DNA of 64,000 bases from Cristatella mucedo (lineage: Eukaryota > Bryozoa > Phylactolaemata > Cristatellidae): positions 2,680,001 to 2,744,000 of the forward strand of contig WPIO01000047.1 in the NCBI GenBank assembly GCA_009760855.2, given 5' to 3'. Each line of letters starts with the position of its first letter. Within the stretch, counting starts at the first letter, position 1. Below, piece by piece: positions 1-11,300 of the stretch. Both the position numbers and the translations under genes were made by a program. The notes beneath the pieces were generated by a model. The model was given only the letters and a program-made list of their open reading frames with translations. It was not told the DNA's origin and did no database searches.

Positions 1-655
1 TCAAAGATATTCAATATTTGATTCTCAATTATGGATATTCAATGGTTGATATTCAATGATTGATAGCCTCGTTCCTCATCCGAATCATTTGTTTCAGTTG
101 CTGATAATTCAAAGATATTCGCGCTTTGGTGGTTACCAGCTTCCTGAAGCTTGGTGACGATAAAACCAATTTTTTTAAATTTTTGATCAGCTAAGATAAT
201 TTTCGTAAATTATTCCCGTAATACCCGCTTGATATTCCAAAACGACTTGTATTTTGACGCGCATATTTCCTACACTGTCAAGTCAGCCTACGTTCAGCTA
301 AGCGAAATCACCAAAATCTGGGTGTGCCTAGATAAAAGTAATACAGCCAAAGTAGCTCGTGTGTTTGTCACATAGCTTCTAGATTACTGCGATTCCTTCA
401 TTCAGTACTCCTGGCCAGTGCCCTCAATTTTCTCCAACTTGTGCCAAATTTATAGGCTTCTTGTTCGGCTGTCAACTAAGACACTGCCGCATCACAGCAT
501 ATGTCTGAGCTTCACTGGGTTTGTTATCGAGCATTGAATCAATTTTAAAGCCTTCAGTCCGGTATGCAGGTCACTTTCTTCGCTTGCACCAGATGGTCTT
601 ATTTACCTTCTTGCTCTGCCGGTTACGTGCTCCCGAAAAAACTTCCGTAAGAACT
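1..655. other. No gene recognised
   Basis: AT-rich sequence with short repeats of a TATTCAAT-like motif in the first 120 bases. I see no exon, tRNA or clear transposon here. Weak resemblance to the LINE C-terminal region around 300-480 (for example a CCAAAATCTGGGTGTGCCTAG stretch like the LINE A text) suggests an old plus-strand LINE remnant. The missing last exon of gene 1 (TM4) would be expected here or left of the window, but I could not find it. Confidence 0.4.
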
Positions 656-664
656 GTTCATGGT

Positions 665-2240
665 CATTAGCAATTTAAATGTAATGCATCTCCGTCTGAA
701 ACTCCACAAAGCGATAGAGACTACTTGGGTGCTACGCAGGAGAGTTTTGTATAGCGCATTCTCAGCCTAATCAGCTTTCGGTTCGCATTCGGTAATCAAT
801 AAACTTCATTTCACGCAACAAAGAGAAAGCGGCAACCATAGCAGAGTCAGGACAGCAGTTAAGGTAGTGAGTAGCATAGAAGTAGCAGCTCAGGACCACT
901 GAAAAGGATGAGCCATAGTTGGCAGCAGGAGAGTAGTAGTCTTTGAGTAAGAATCGTGGAAGCGAGTTCCACAGTCTATGAGCTGCAGAGCTAAGCTCCT
1001 GTCACCAATGATCTTTAAGCTCAGGAATGGAACAGCTAATCTATCGTCCATACAGGACCGGAGGGCACAAGGAGGCTGAGAACGGTGTAGCTGTTCAGCT
1101 AACAATGGAGGAGCCAAGCCGTGGCGGGCCTTGCGGGTCAGCACAAGAACCATGCTCTGAATCTGTTGATCAACCGGCAGCCATTCTAGCTCTTTTAGCA
1201 AAGGAGGCGCGTGGTCAAACCTCTGCGACTTGAAAACTAGCCTTGCAGCCATATTCATAGCCAGCTGCAGTGGCCTAGCTGATATGTTTGCTAGCGCAGC
1301 CAAAAGGGAGCTACAATAAGCAAGCCGAGACAGAACTAAGGAGCTATTAAAATTTTGCCAGCCAACGTGGAAGACAGCTCATAATCTTAGATAGGAATTG
1401 GACGTGGTGGCCAATTGCAGAAGCAGTCTTCTGAAGGAAGCTTTTTAAAATTTAGGCAGCTGTCAAAACCGACACCTAACTTTCGAGCACGTGGTGATGA
1501 TCACACTAAGGCATCACCTATTAGGAGAGCAAAGCCTTTTGATCATTCCACACGCTTAGGGTGTCCTATGAGTGATAGTTTGGTTTGATCGCTATCAAGT
1601 ATCAAGAAATGTTTCGACATCCATGATCAGATGTCGGCAAGGCAAGCGTTCAGTTTATCAGTTGCTGCAGCAGATTCCGATGATTTGAATGACAAGTACA
1701 GCTTAATATCGTCAGCATTAAAGTGATATCCTATTCCATGGGCCTCAATCACTTTTCCCAGAGTTTGAGTATAAATTGAGAACAGCAGAGGACAAAGGAG
1801 GACTCTTGCGTGAACCCTCCGGTGACTGGTCCGGTTGATAAGGCCTCACCCTACATGTCACGGAATGAAACGACCAGACAAGTACGATTTGAACCACGCC
1901 GGTGCCTCATCTACCAGACCGATCGTTGTTTTCACGCGTCCAAGTAGGATCTCATGATCCATAGTGTCGAAGGCAGCTGATAGATCTATCATTGCTAGGA
2001 CAGTCATGTTCCCATCATCTTTGCTGCATATGATGTCACATTTAACATAGAGGAGAGCCGTTTAAGTGGATTGCTGCTTCTTGGACCCTGATTGAAGTGT
2101 TTCTGACATTTCTTGCTGTTCAATATCTGCAAACAGCTGCTAGTAATAAACTGGAGTATCACGTCTATCGAGCCTATAGGTGGTAAACGTCTAGAACTCT
2201 TATCCAGCAATACTCGCTTCCAGCAATGACTTTTCTGCTT
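665..2240 (-). mobile_element. Decayed LINE family B copy, 3' part
   Basis: Read on the minus strand this contains a reverse-transcriptase motif A ([12 protein letters not shown], about 1930-1995), a damaged YADD region (NADD, about 1700-1730) and a C-terminal LINE domain at 890-1303 with LPV..Q, LRSC and IGDR blocks. The 3' end near 665-720 matches other family B tails in the window (CTCCACAAAG, GAGAGTTTTGTATAGCGCA). Several stops and shifts interrupt it, so it is not functional. Confidence 0.75.
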
Positions 2241-3269
2241 TCAAGTCTAGGCTCAGTTGCTGTTCTCGTGGGAGTGCATGCCTGTGGATGAGTGGGTGCA
2301 AGTGACATACCAGATGTCTTACTAACCAATTAGGCTGATTTTCTTAATGCCTGCTCTAGCCAGCTGGCCTAAGCATGACCCTTGCTTTCGTGTACTTGAT
2401 ACTGTGCATGTCCAAACCCGTGGGTATAGATTCTGTTGGTGAGGTTTGCTAAAACAATACGGTAATGTATTTCAATTTCTCTTGTAGTGATAAAAACGAC
2501 ATAGTATTAATATTTATAAGTTAATATTTATTTAATATTTATTAGTGTTATTACTGTGACCTGACTAGCCAACGTAGATACCAGATGAAACGGAAAATTT
2601 GTTTCCACCGCTAAAAGACCTGAAAGACTTTTGGTTAGCACAGACTATGTAGCTCCTTAAGTTTTAGACAATAATTGGAGTGTTTAATCCATTAAGGTTT
2701 TTAAATATACTTCCCTTCTTGAAAATTCTATAGCACAGCTTTTAAGTCATTCCGGTTCTCATGTTTTTGTGCACAAGTCACAACAGTTGTCTACCTTGAG
2801 GCAGTCAGAGCTGTTCGGTATGTCTGGCACTTCTTAGGCTGGGACATACGGAAATGCGTTACGAGTACTAGTTCATCACGTGAACGAAGTATCCTTTGAA
2901 TTTTCACCGGTGCGATGGTTCTGGAACTGCTCATGAAGAAAACCGATCGATCGGAACACAAAGAAGCATCTAAAAATAGTTATGAATCAGCGTCCGGGTC
3001 TGGACAAGGTGCCGGAAGCGGTCACTGAGGTCAAATCCACTACTAGCTATCATCAACCTCTGCTCCTTCAAGGTAAATGTTATTCGGCTCTTTATCCCAT
3101 GCTTTCATATATTGTGTCGTCAATGAAGTGGCCTGGCTAGCTATGGAGATTCCCAGGCAAATCGATTATCCCTAGCATTGCTCCTGATTTGGTGACTGAG
3201 AAAATCGAAGACTGGTTAAACGAAGCAACTCAGATTCTATAAATATGCCCAGATACATGTAGGCTGTAC
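2241..3269. other. Presumed 3' intron of gene 1, no feature seen
   Basis: This lies downstream of the gene 1 MA-helix exon (3270-3369, minus). The final TM4 exon should start in phase 0 with a motif such as EWKYVA, but I see no matching block on the minus strand. The stretch is AT-rich without clear repeats. Confidence 0.4.
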
Positions 3270-3369
3270 CTGGTTCTCTATTTCGTTTTCTCTCATGAAG
3301 TTTGCAATGAATCGAACGCCCTCCATGGCTCTCTCGGTGTCGGCCGAGTGGACCTTATCCCTCGGTGCT
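3270..3369 (-). CDS. Gene 1 exon 6: MA helix of the M3-M4 loop
   Basis: Encodes [17 protein letters not shown] then [16 protein letters not shown], the amphipathic MA helix that precedes TM4 in nAChRs. Acceptor CTATTTGTAG and donor GTACAGCC are visible. The start accepts phase 2, matching the end of exon 5, and the end is phase 0, matching what a TM4 exon needs. It lies 5.6 kb from exon 5. Confidence 0.75.
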
Positions 3370-5299
3370 CTACAAATAGAATATTCGTTGACCAACGTGC
3401 AGTACAAACGTTTGAAATCGAGCTCAAAAAGCATCCACGACTACTACTCTCTTAAGTACGTCGACTACCATTGCCCAGTCACTGATCAGTTTTTAGGGAA
3501 CTAGCAGAACTGTTGCCCAAGAGTGCACAGCCTTAGGACCCAATCCTAGTAAGCGGTGAGGGCTGCGCCGATCGTCGATATGCAGATGTCATTTATCAAG
3601 GCATATTTTTCAAAACTTCTTACCAGCAGGGTTAATTGAGAGCCTGAACGGTTTGCCTACTTGCCTGATTACCAAATTGTAAGTGCTGCTTAGGCAGCAA
3701 AGAGGAACATGCAGACGGACTTCATCTCTGGTTAGCCTCGGCTTGAAGGGATGCATTCATCACTTTTTATTCTCTTAAGGTGGTTACTTTAGGCTTAGCC
3801 CAATAGAAAATCAACAAGTTATGGGGATTCCCAGAAAATTTAGAGTCATCGCCTTCTGTGGCTATGATGAGGGGCCTCTCACATTAAATATGTTAAATAG
3901 AAACCCTATCTCAAGCGTATTTAAGTGGTGAGTATTCTCAGTGGTATAAAATAAAAGCCTCACTGAGATTCCTACCCTCCCAGTGCTTATTAGATTATCC
4001 CCAATTAGAACTGAGTCTGCCGATGTTGTAAGGCTGCAAAAGCAAATGCCACTGATAACTTTGAGGTATTGAAATAAGCCATAGTTTCCCAGCACACTAA
4101 GAATTCTGGCGAAGTGATCGCTGTAAGGTCTGACAGTGCCTATAGACTTTGACAGTAGCTTGCAAACAATTGCTCGAGAATCCACAAAGACGACGAGCCA
4201 CATCTTCCGAGAGCAATGCCACCAAATCTTCTGTGCCCCAAGCTTGTGCTGCGTTGCAAGCCATCTACTCTGCCGTCAGCTCCAATTGTTGCGACGACAG
4301 CTCCACAGCTATTTACTCCGGACATGGCTTAGCATCAAGCACCATATCGACATATCGACCATATTGACAAAGTGCTGTCACACTTTTAGGTGTCTCCATT
4401 CTCTTGACCCAGTATACTAATTCAAAATATCTAACAATCATTTTAGGCATTGTGCCAACCACTCTTCTGACTAAAGTCGTGCTGCTTTTAAATAAACTAA
4501 TCCCGAGTCCCTTGAAGACCGGGTATCCGTTCCTGTACTCCCAAAGGCTGGAACTCACTTCCGACTGACGTCACGACGTCCCCTGAGCTGTAAAGGGCCA
4601 CAAATACGTGATGACGGGTGCAAAATGAGAAAACTAACCGGAAAACGCTAAAGTAAGTCTACTGCTAAATTGACGCACATGAGTGCCAGTGGCTAATAGC
4701 ATAAATGAACAATGAGTTATACCCAACACGGTCTACAGTCGATGTGGCCAAGCTTGAACCCAGCATGGAAGGGGGAGCTGACCCACTAACAAGGGTGATC
4801 AATTGTGTGCCTGATATGGTATTGTGGTTCTTCGCGTTAGTAAAGTCTGTGAGAGTCAAGCCAGAACCTACGGCGAGCGTGGAACGGCTGACCTAAGAAA
4901 CTTTAGCTGTGCTTTTTCCTAAGGTGGCCAGCTCTTGGTTGGTCCCTAAACGGTATCCTCGGTTTCCCAATATTGCTACTCAGGCAGTGCGAGTCTGATT
5001 TTAGATGGTCCCTCGGTAGGGCAGTGGACGAGGGAGTACATGGTAGTTTATAGGTGTACTAGGTTTGGCTAGTAGTGTGGGAGTTAAACTAACAGTTAAT
5101 AACACACCCATTCAACACACCTGTCTTCATGGGCCCCCTATTTGGCAGTCGTGTGAGTTGTTGCTTGCAATGAAGTGTAGGCTTGGGCAGCTGGCTAAGC
5201 CTCCGTCGATCTCATGTGACCTTCGACAACACGTGAAGGTTGTAGCACCCATAGTATTGGGGCTAGAATCCATCTATTCTGCTATAGATTTGACGACAT

Positions 5300-5331
<32 letters not shown>

Positions 5332-8300
5332 TCACTTGATAAAGCGCCCTCAGGGAACCTAATCTCTTTCTAGGCGCTTTACATTTGCTGCAAAGTGATA
5401 CGCAATAGAATAGTAAGTAAAATCATGCTTGAAAAACAAACGAAATGAATAATATGGTTAGGGGTGACATGCACAGGGTCAGCATGCAAATGTGGTTAGT
5501 GGCAGCATGCACAGTGTCAGCACGCATAAGCACATCAAGGACGAATCACAGGGACCCACTGAATGCTGTCCTAAATAGGTGTGTTTTTAGGTTCCTTTTA
5601 AATGTGTTCAGGTCAGGGGATGTTCTGACGCAGGTCGGGAGAGAGTTCCACGCTTTGGGAGCATATGAACTAAATGCACGGTCTCCAAAGGATTTAAGGT
5701 TTGTATGAGGTATTTCTAGACTGTTGGATTCCGAAAAGCGGGTGGTACGATGCTTAGCTTGATGGGGTAGTATATCTGACAGATAGGCTGGAGCCATAGA
5801 ATGAAGGGACCTAAAAGTGAGCGACAGAACCTTGAAGTCAATCCGTTGCTTGACTGGTAGCCAGTGCAGGTGGGCGAGAAGTGGAGTAATGTGGCAACTG
5901 CGACGCTCACGACAGACAAGCCTAGCTGCAGAGTTTTGCACCAGCTGCAATCGCCTGATCGCACATGCTGGTAGGCCAGTGAGCAGTGAGTTGCAGAAGT
6001 CGAGACGAGATGTCACGAATGCATGGACCAACTTGGACGTGGTATTTTTATCTAAACAGGCCCGAATTTTAGCAATGTTATGAAGCTGAAAATAGGCGGA
6101 TTTGACTGTGGAGCTGATGTGGTCGTCTAACGAGAGGTCGCTTTGGAATATGACACCTAGATTTCGAGCTGATTCAACTGGAGATATGCTGGCAGAGCCA
6201 ATTTTGAGAGTCAGCCTTTCCAATCTCTGGATCACACTGGGTTTTCCCATAACTAGTAAGTTAGTTTTATCATCGTTAAGTTTTAGAAAATTTGCTGCCA
6301 TCCATGTGGGGATGTCATCAATGCATGCAGCTAGTGAGTTTAGAGAATTTGAGGTGCTCGAAGGCTGTGAGGGATCAAAGCAAAGGTACAACTGAGTGTC
6401 ATCTGCATAGAAGTGAAAGCCTAGATTGTGCTTGGCAATCACATCAGCAAGAGGCAGAGTATAAACCGTGAAAAGAATAGGACCTAGCACGGAGCCCTGA
6501 GGTACTCCATATTTCAGAGGTACTTCAGATGATCTTTGTCCATTCACGTCAATACTCTGGAGTCTCCCACTGAGATAGGACCTGAACCACTGCAGAGCAG
6601 TGCCAGTGATGCCCAGGCAAGATGAGAGGCGCTCTAGAAGAACTTTGTGATCGATGGTATCAAAAGCTGCCGAAAGATCAAGCAAAACAAGCAGAGACAC
6701 TCTACCCATGTCTGCATTCCTAAGTAGTTCGTTGTATACCCGAAGCAATGCTGACTCTGTGGAGTGATTAGCTCTAAAGCCATACTGGAACTTACTAGCA
6801 AGGTGTGAGGTTTCGATATACGAGTTCAGCTGGTCTGCCACGACCCGTTCGAGTGTCTTTGATAGAACGGTAGAAGGGAAACTGGGCGGTAGTTGCTCAA
6901 GTTCTCTTGGTCAAGTGTAGCTTTCTTGAGAAGTGGCCTGACAACAGCTTTTTTGAAAGGTGCTGGGACATGACCTGAGGCTAATGACATATTAATGATG
7001 TTAGTTATGCATGGCAGCAGCAGATCAATGCAACGTAGGAGCAGGACAGTGGGAATAGGGTCCAGAGGACTTGTTGTCTTCTTTGATTGAGATACGAACT
7101 TTAGGACTAGATCACTAGTGACCTGCTTAAATGCAGACATTGAGGTGCTGCCAGGAATCGAGGAACAGCATTCTAGTGGGGAGGTTGTCATCGCAGGGAT
7201 GGATTCTCTGATCTTGTCTATCTTCTGCACAAAGAATCGAGAGAAGCGATCGGCTAGATCATCATTAGGATCACCAGGTAATGAGCAAATCTGGGAACGG
7301 TTGAGGAGATGGTTTATTGTCGACATCAGCATTTTTGGGTTGTGCATCTGTGATTCAACAATGTTTTTATAAAAACTAGACTTAGCCTTTGCTAGGATCG
7401 ATTGGTACGACCTACAGTGGTCTTCATATGCCTGTCGATGGACAGTTAGTCCGGATCTTTTGTATGCTTTTTCAAGCTTTCGTTTAGTCGACTTGGCTAG
7501 TTTAATGTCTGCGGTAAACCATAGGCCGTCTGGGCGGGGGCGCACAGTGCGCTTTGTCAGAGGAGCAAACTCGTCTAGCGTGTCTGCTAGTGTCGTGTTG
7601 AAGCTATCTACCAATGATGACAGATCGGAGGGAGGATTGAGCAGCAGAGGTGAAGCAGATATTCTCGCACGGACAGCATCGATGTCAAGGGTCTTGAGGT
7701 TTCGTGATTCACAGGTTATTTTAGAGGAGGATGTGGGCACACTCTTTAGATTGAATGAGATCTGCATGTGGTCAGATAAGCATGATTTGGTAATAATTGG
7801 TGATGACAGAGTGCAGTTATATGAGAAAATCTGGTCGAGTGTGTGACCCTTGATGTGAGTAGGGCCATGCAAATGAGCCACGAGAGACAACGAGTCAGTC
7901 AATGCACGAAATTCGGTGCTGAAAGCGTCAGATAAGTTATCAAAGTGAACGTTGAAATCACCCATTACGAGGAAGGATCGATTTCTTGCACACAGAATCA
8001 AAATGAGATCGGAGAAATCTCAGATAAAGGAGGATTTGGTACCTGGTGGGCGATAGACTACTGCCACTATCGGTAGCTTGTTTTCGGGTGAGACCAAGAC
8101 AGTTGATTGAAAAGAATGCTTCGAGGGTACCGCAAATGGCTTGAAGTTGGATTTCGAGCGCACGACAATAGCAACTCCACCTCCAGTTCTGATTGATCTA
8201 TGGGTGTGAAAGAACGAGAAACCAGATGGAGTTGCGTCTATAATTGTCGGACAGTTTATCGATTTTAGCCAAGTTTCAGTTAGGGCGAGCAGGTCGATAC

Positions 8301-11300
8301 CATTTTCAGAAATAAGGTCGCTTATTACTAGAGGTTTATTGCACATTGAGCGAGGGTTCCAAAGGCAAGCGTTAAGTCTGGCCGATGGGGTTACAACAGG
8401 CCTGATGACCACTAAGTTAGAGAGATTTACAGTGACGCAAGTGGGGGAGCGTGCTGAGCGGTTCGAGACAATGCTAGGAATACCGAACGAGCTGGTACTC
8501 AGCTTGCAGGTTCTGCCCAACGAGCGGCGTCTGAGCTGGCGGTTCCGGCCACCGCGGCGGCTATGGGGCGCTTTTCTTTTGTTAATGCATAGTTCATGAA
8601 TCTTAGCAACAACATTAATATCTAGGAATGCATTTGATATGCAATGACGAAGCGATAAAAGCTGCTGACGATCATAACTAACAAGCAGGTTACTAGCCAA
8701 GGAAGCTAAAACGATTTCCCAACAGCATCGATTGGCGTGTGTAAACTGTTTTGTCTGTGCGTATGTGTCTTGACCTAGTGTATGATGTCACTAGAAATAT
8801 TGATATGCTTCCCTGACAGCATATACGAAGCGTCTAGAGAAAGACTTAGTTTGGTTAGGGCGGTCCACAATAATTCGAGTTTCCCACTCTGCTCAAATAA
8901 ATTTCTGAATGCGGCGAAAAGTTTTGGTCGGGAATTGCTTACGCGCTCGGGCTGCCGTTGCTTCGACCGCCTCCAGCAGCACCATTTCTCGAAGAGCCGC
9001 CACCACCGCGATGCTTGTCCAGGAAGCTGACCTTTCTCGAAGTTGGCCGGCGCATCATTAGCAGACGTGGCAGGATGTGCAGGAAGACTTTACGAACCCA
9101 CGGTGACATTGTGTGAGTTGCCGGTGAGCGAAAGTGCACATTCAGTGTGGCCACAGTAATGATGATTGACAGTGTGACAAGTATCATGGTGAACAGCAGG
9201 TACTTTCCTATTAGTGGTATAACGAGCGACGTGGGCGGTATGATCTCCGCAAGGAGCAGAAAGAAGACTGTGAGTGACAGCAGGATGGATATGCACAGAG
9301 TAACTTTCTCGCCACTGTCCGACGGCAGGTAGAAGACGAGCACAGTGAGGAACGAGATGGCGACACACGGTATGATGAGATTGACCGTGTAGAATAGCGT
9401 CTTTCTTCGCATGACGATCTGAAACGTCACGTCCGGGTAGGGCTGTGGGCAGCATGGGTAGTGCACCGTGTTTCGCGACGCCGGAACCATGATCAGGTCC
9501 CAGACAAATGAGATGTAGTAGTCCTGCAGGTCAATTGCACGTTTCAGGTACGTGTCTCCGTCCGTGTCTAGTTGATCGATGTGCTTTAGGTCGATCTGCA
9601 GTCCGTCGTACGTCCACGAACTGAACTTCATTGAGCACGTCTGCTGGTCGAATGGGAAGAATTCGACGTTTATCGTACACGAGCTCTTGTAGATAGCCGG
9701 CGGCTCCCAGACGACCTTACCCGAATGGTGGAGGGTCGCCTTTGTCATCAGCGTCACCTGATAGTTGCCATCGGCACTGCAATACGATCAGTGTGAAGTG
9801 ATGTGACGGCGATCGCGAGGAGGCGACTCCCCAGCTCAAATCCAGCGGCTTTCAAAAGGCCTTTCGCCGAAAGAAAGAGAGGTTAGAGCAAGGTAATTTT
9901 GAGATAAAGGGAAGTAAAAGAGGCAGAGAACACGAGAGAGAGAGAGAGAGCTGGACTGGTGAAAGAGTGTGACAGGTAGGGATTTTAAGAGAGAGAGAGT
10001 GAGTGAGCGAGGAGAGGAGGGGGAGAGAGAGTGGTCACATAGACGAACAGAGAAGGAGAAAAGAACCAAGAGAGACGGAGCAACAGAGAATAGGAAGAGA
10101 GTGGGGAGAATAGGATTGAAGAAGGAAATGGAGAGACGGAGACAGAGAGAGACAGAGTCATAACAAAGACAGTGGGAAAGAGAGAGAGAGAGAATGAGAG
10201 ATAGAGAGAGAAAGAGGGAGAGAGAGAGAGAGAGGGGGAGAGAGAGGGGGATATGGGGCAGGAAGAGAGGGAGGGCGAAAGACGAGGGAATCGAACACAA
10301 ACGACCTTACTTGTTATAGAGCACGATATCGGGCTTCCAGATGTCTTCGGCCAGTACATAAAGCTGTGTAACACCGCCATAGCGATTCGGATCCCACTGA
10401 AGGTTAATGTCTCGCCATTCCTACGGTGCACCGGAGAGGCCGAGCAAACTTAATTGGGAAAGCAAGCGTGATTGCTGACGAGAAGTACTAGCATCACTCC
10501 CTACAGGCACTGTGCAGTGAGCATGCATCCGGGTGAATGTGGCGAATGTTGTCAGCTGTCAAGCTAATGAATACCGCTAGAATAGTCACAGAATTATTTC
10601 GACATGCCGTCGATATAATTCAGACGCTGGTCGGGTTTCACAGGGGGGAGAGTCACGTACATCTCGTATAGGAATTTTTAGCTACTGCTTTACAAACTGA
10701 ACAAATACCTCTAAATCCAAGCGAGTTAATGTTGCTAACAAAAACTGCTTGATAGGTATTCAAAAAGTAATGGCTGAGTTTCACTGCTCAGCACAGTGCT
10801 CTCCCTGTTTATGTATGCTTATCGTCAGAACTTGACTTAAGGGTACTGAGTTATTGTTATCTTTTTTCTGCATATTTTCTGGCTAAATGCGTATATCTGC
10901 GTCGAGATCAGTCATTCAGAAATGTTTTCGAACGGGAGGTGTGGTTTCAATTGCATGTAGGCATCACAAATTATCCTGCAGTGAAAGACCACGATCTGTG
11001 TACTGCTAACGGAAAAAGCCTCAAGTGCTGTCCAAAACTCTGTGGTATGAAAAAGGTGGTGGGGCGTTACGTCAGTCTACTTATTTCAGGGCACTACAGA
11101 AGTCGGGACACGTTATTCAAGACACGATGCACACATCACGATCGAATTAATAATGGCATTGCCCGATACGATCTCTCGGATCTTTTGCACAGGGACCCAT
11201 TTGCGGACGATGTAAAGCTTGAAAGTCTAACATAGTTGGCGCATGGCTCTCCTGGTCAGTGCTCCAGGCTAAGCTCCTCTAGTGCCTAGAGGAGTGGCGT

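Noticed and set aside
8939-8941. TAA as the end of gene 1
   Set aside because: It overlaps a consensus donor GTAAGC immediately after the coding sequence, and the protein would lack the MA helix and TM4; an MA exon with matching phase exists at 3270.
9836-10431. Ser/Leu-rich minus-strand frames
   Set aside because: Low-complexity CU repeat in an intron, overlapping exon 4b out of frame.
10939-11235. 98-codon plus-strand frame inside gene 1
   Set aside because: No motif, antisense to an intron, composition unremarkable.
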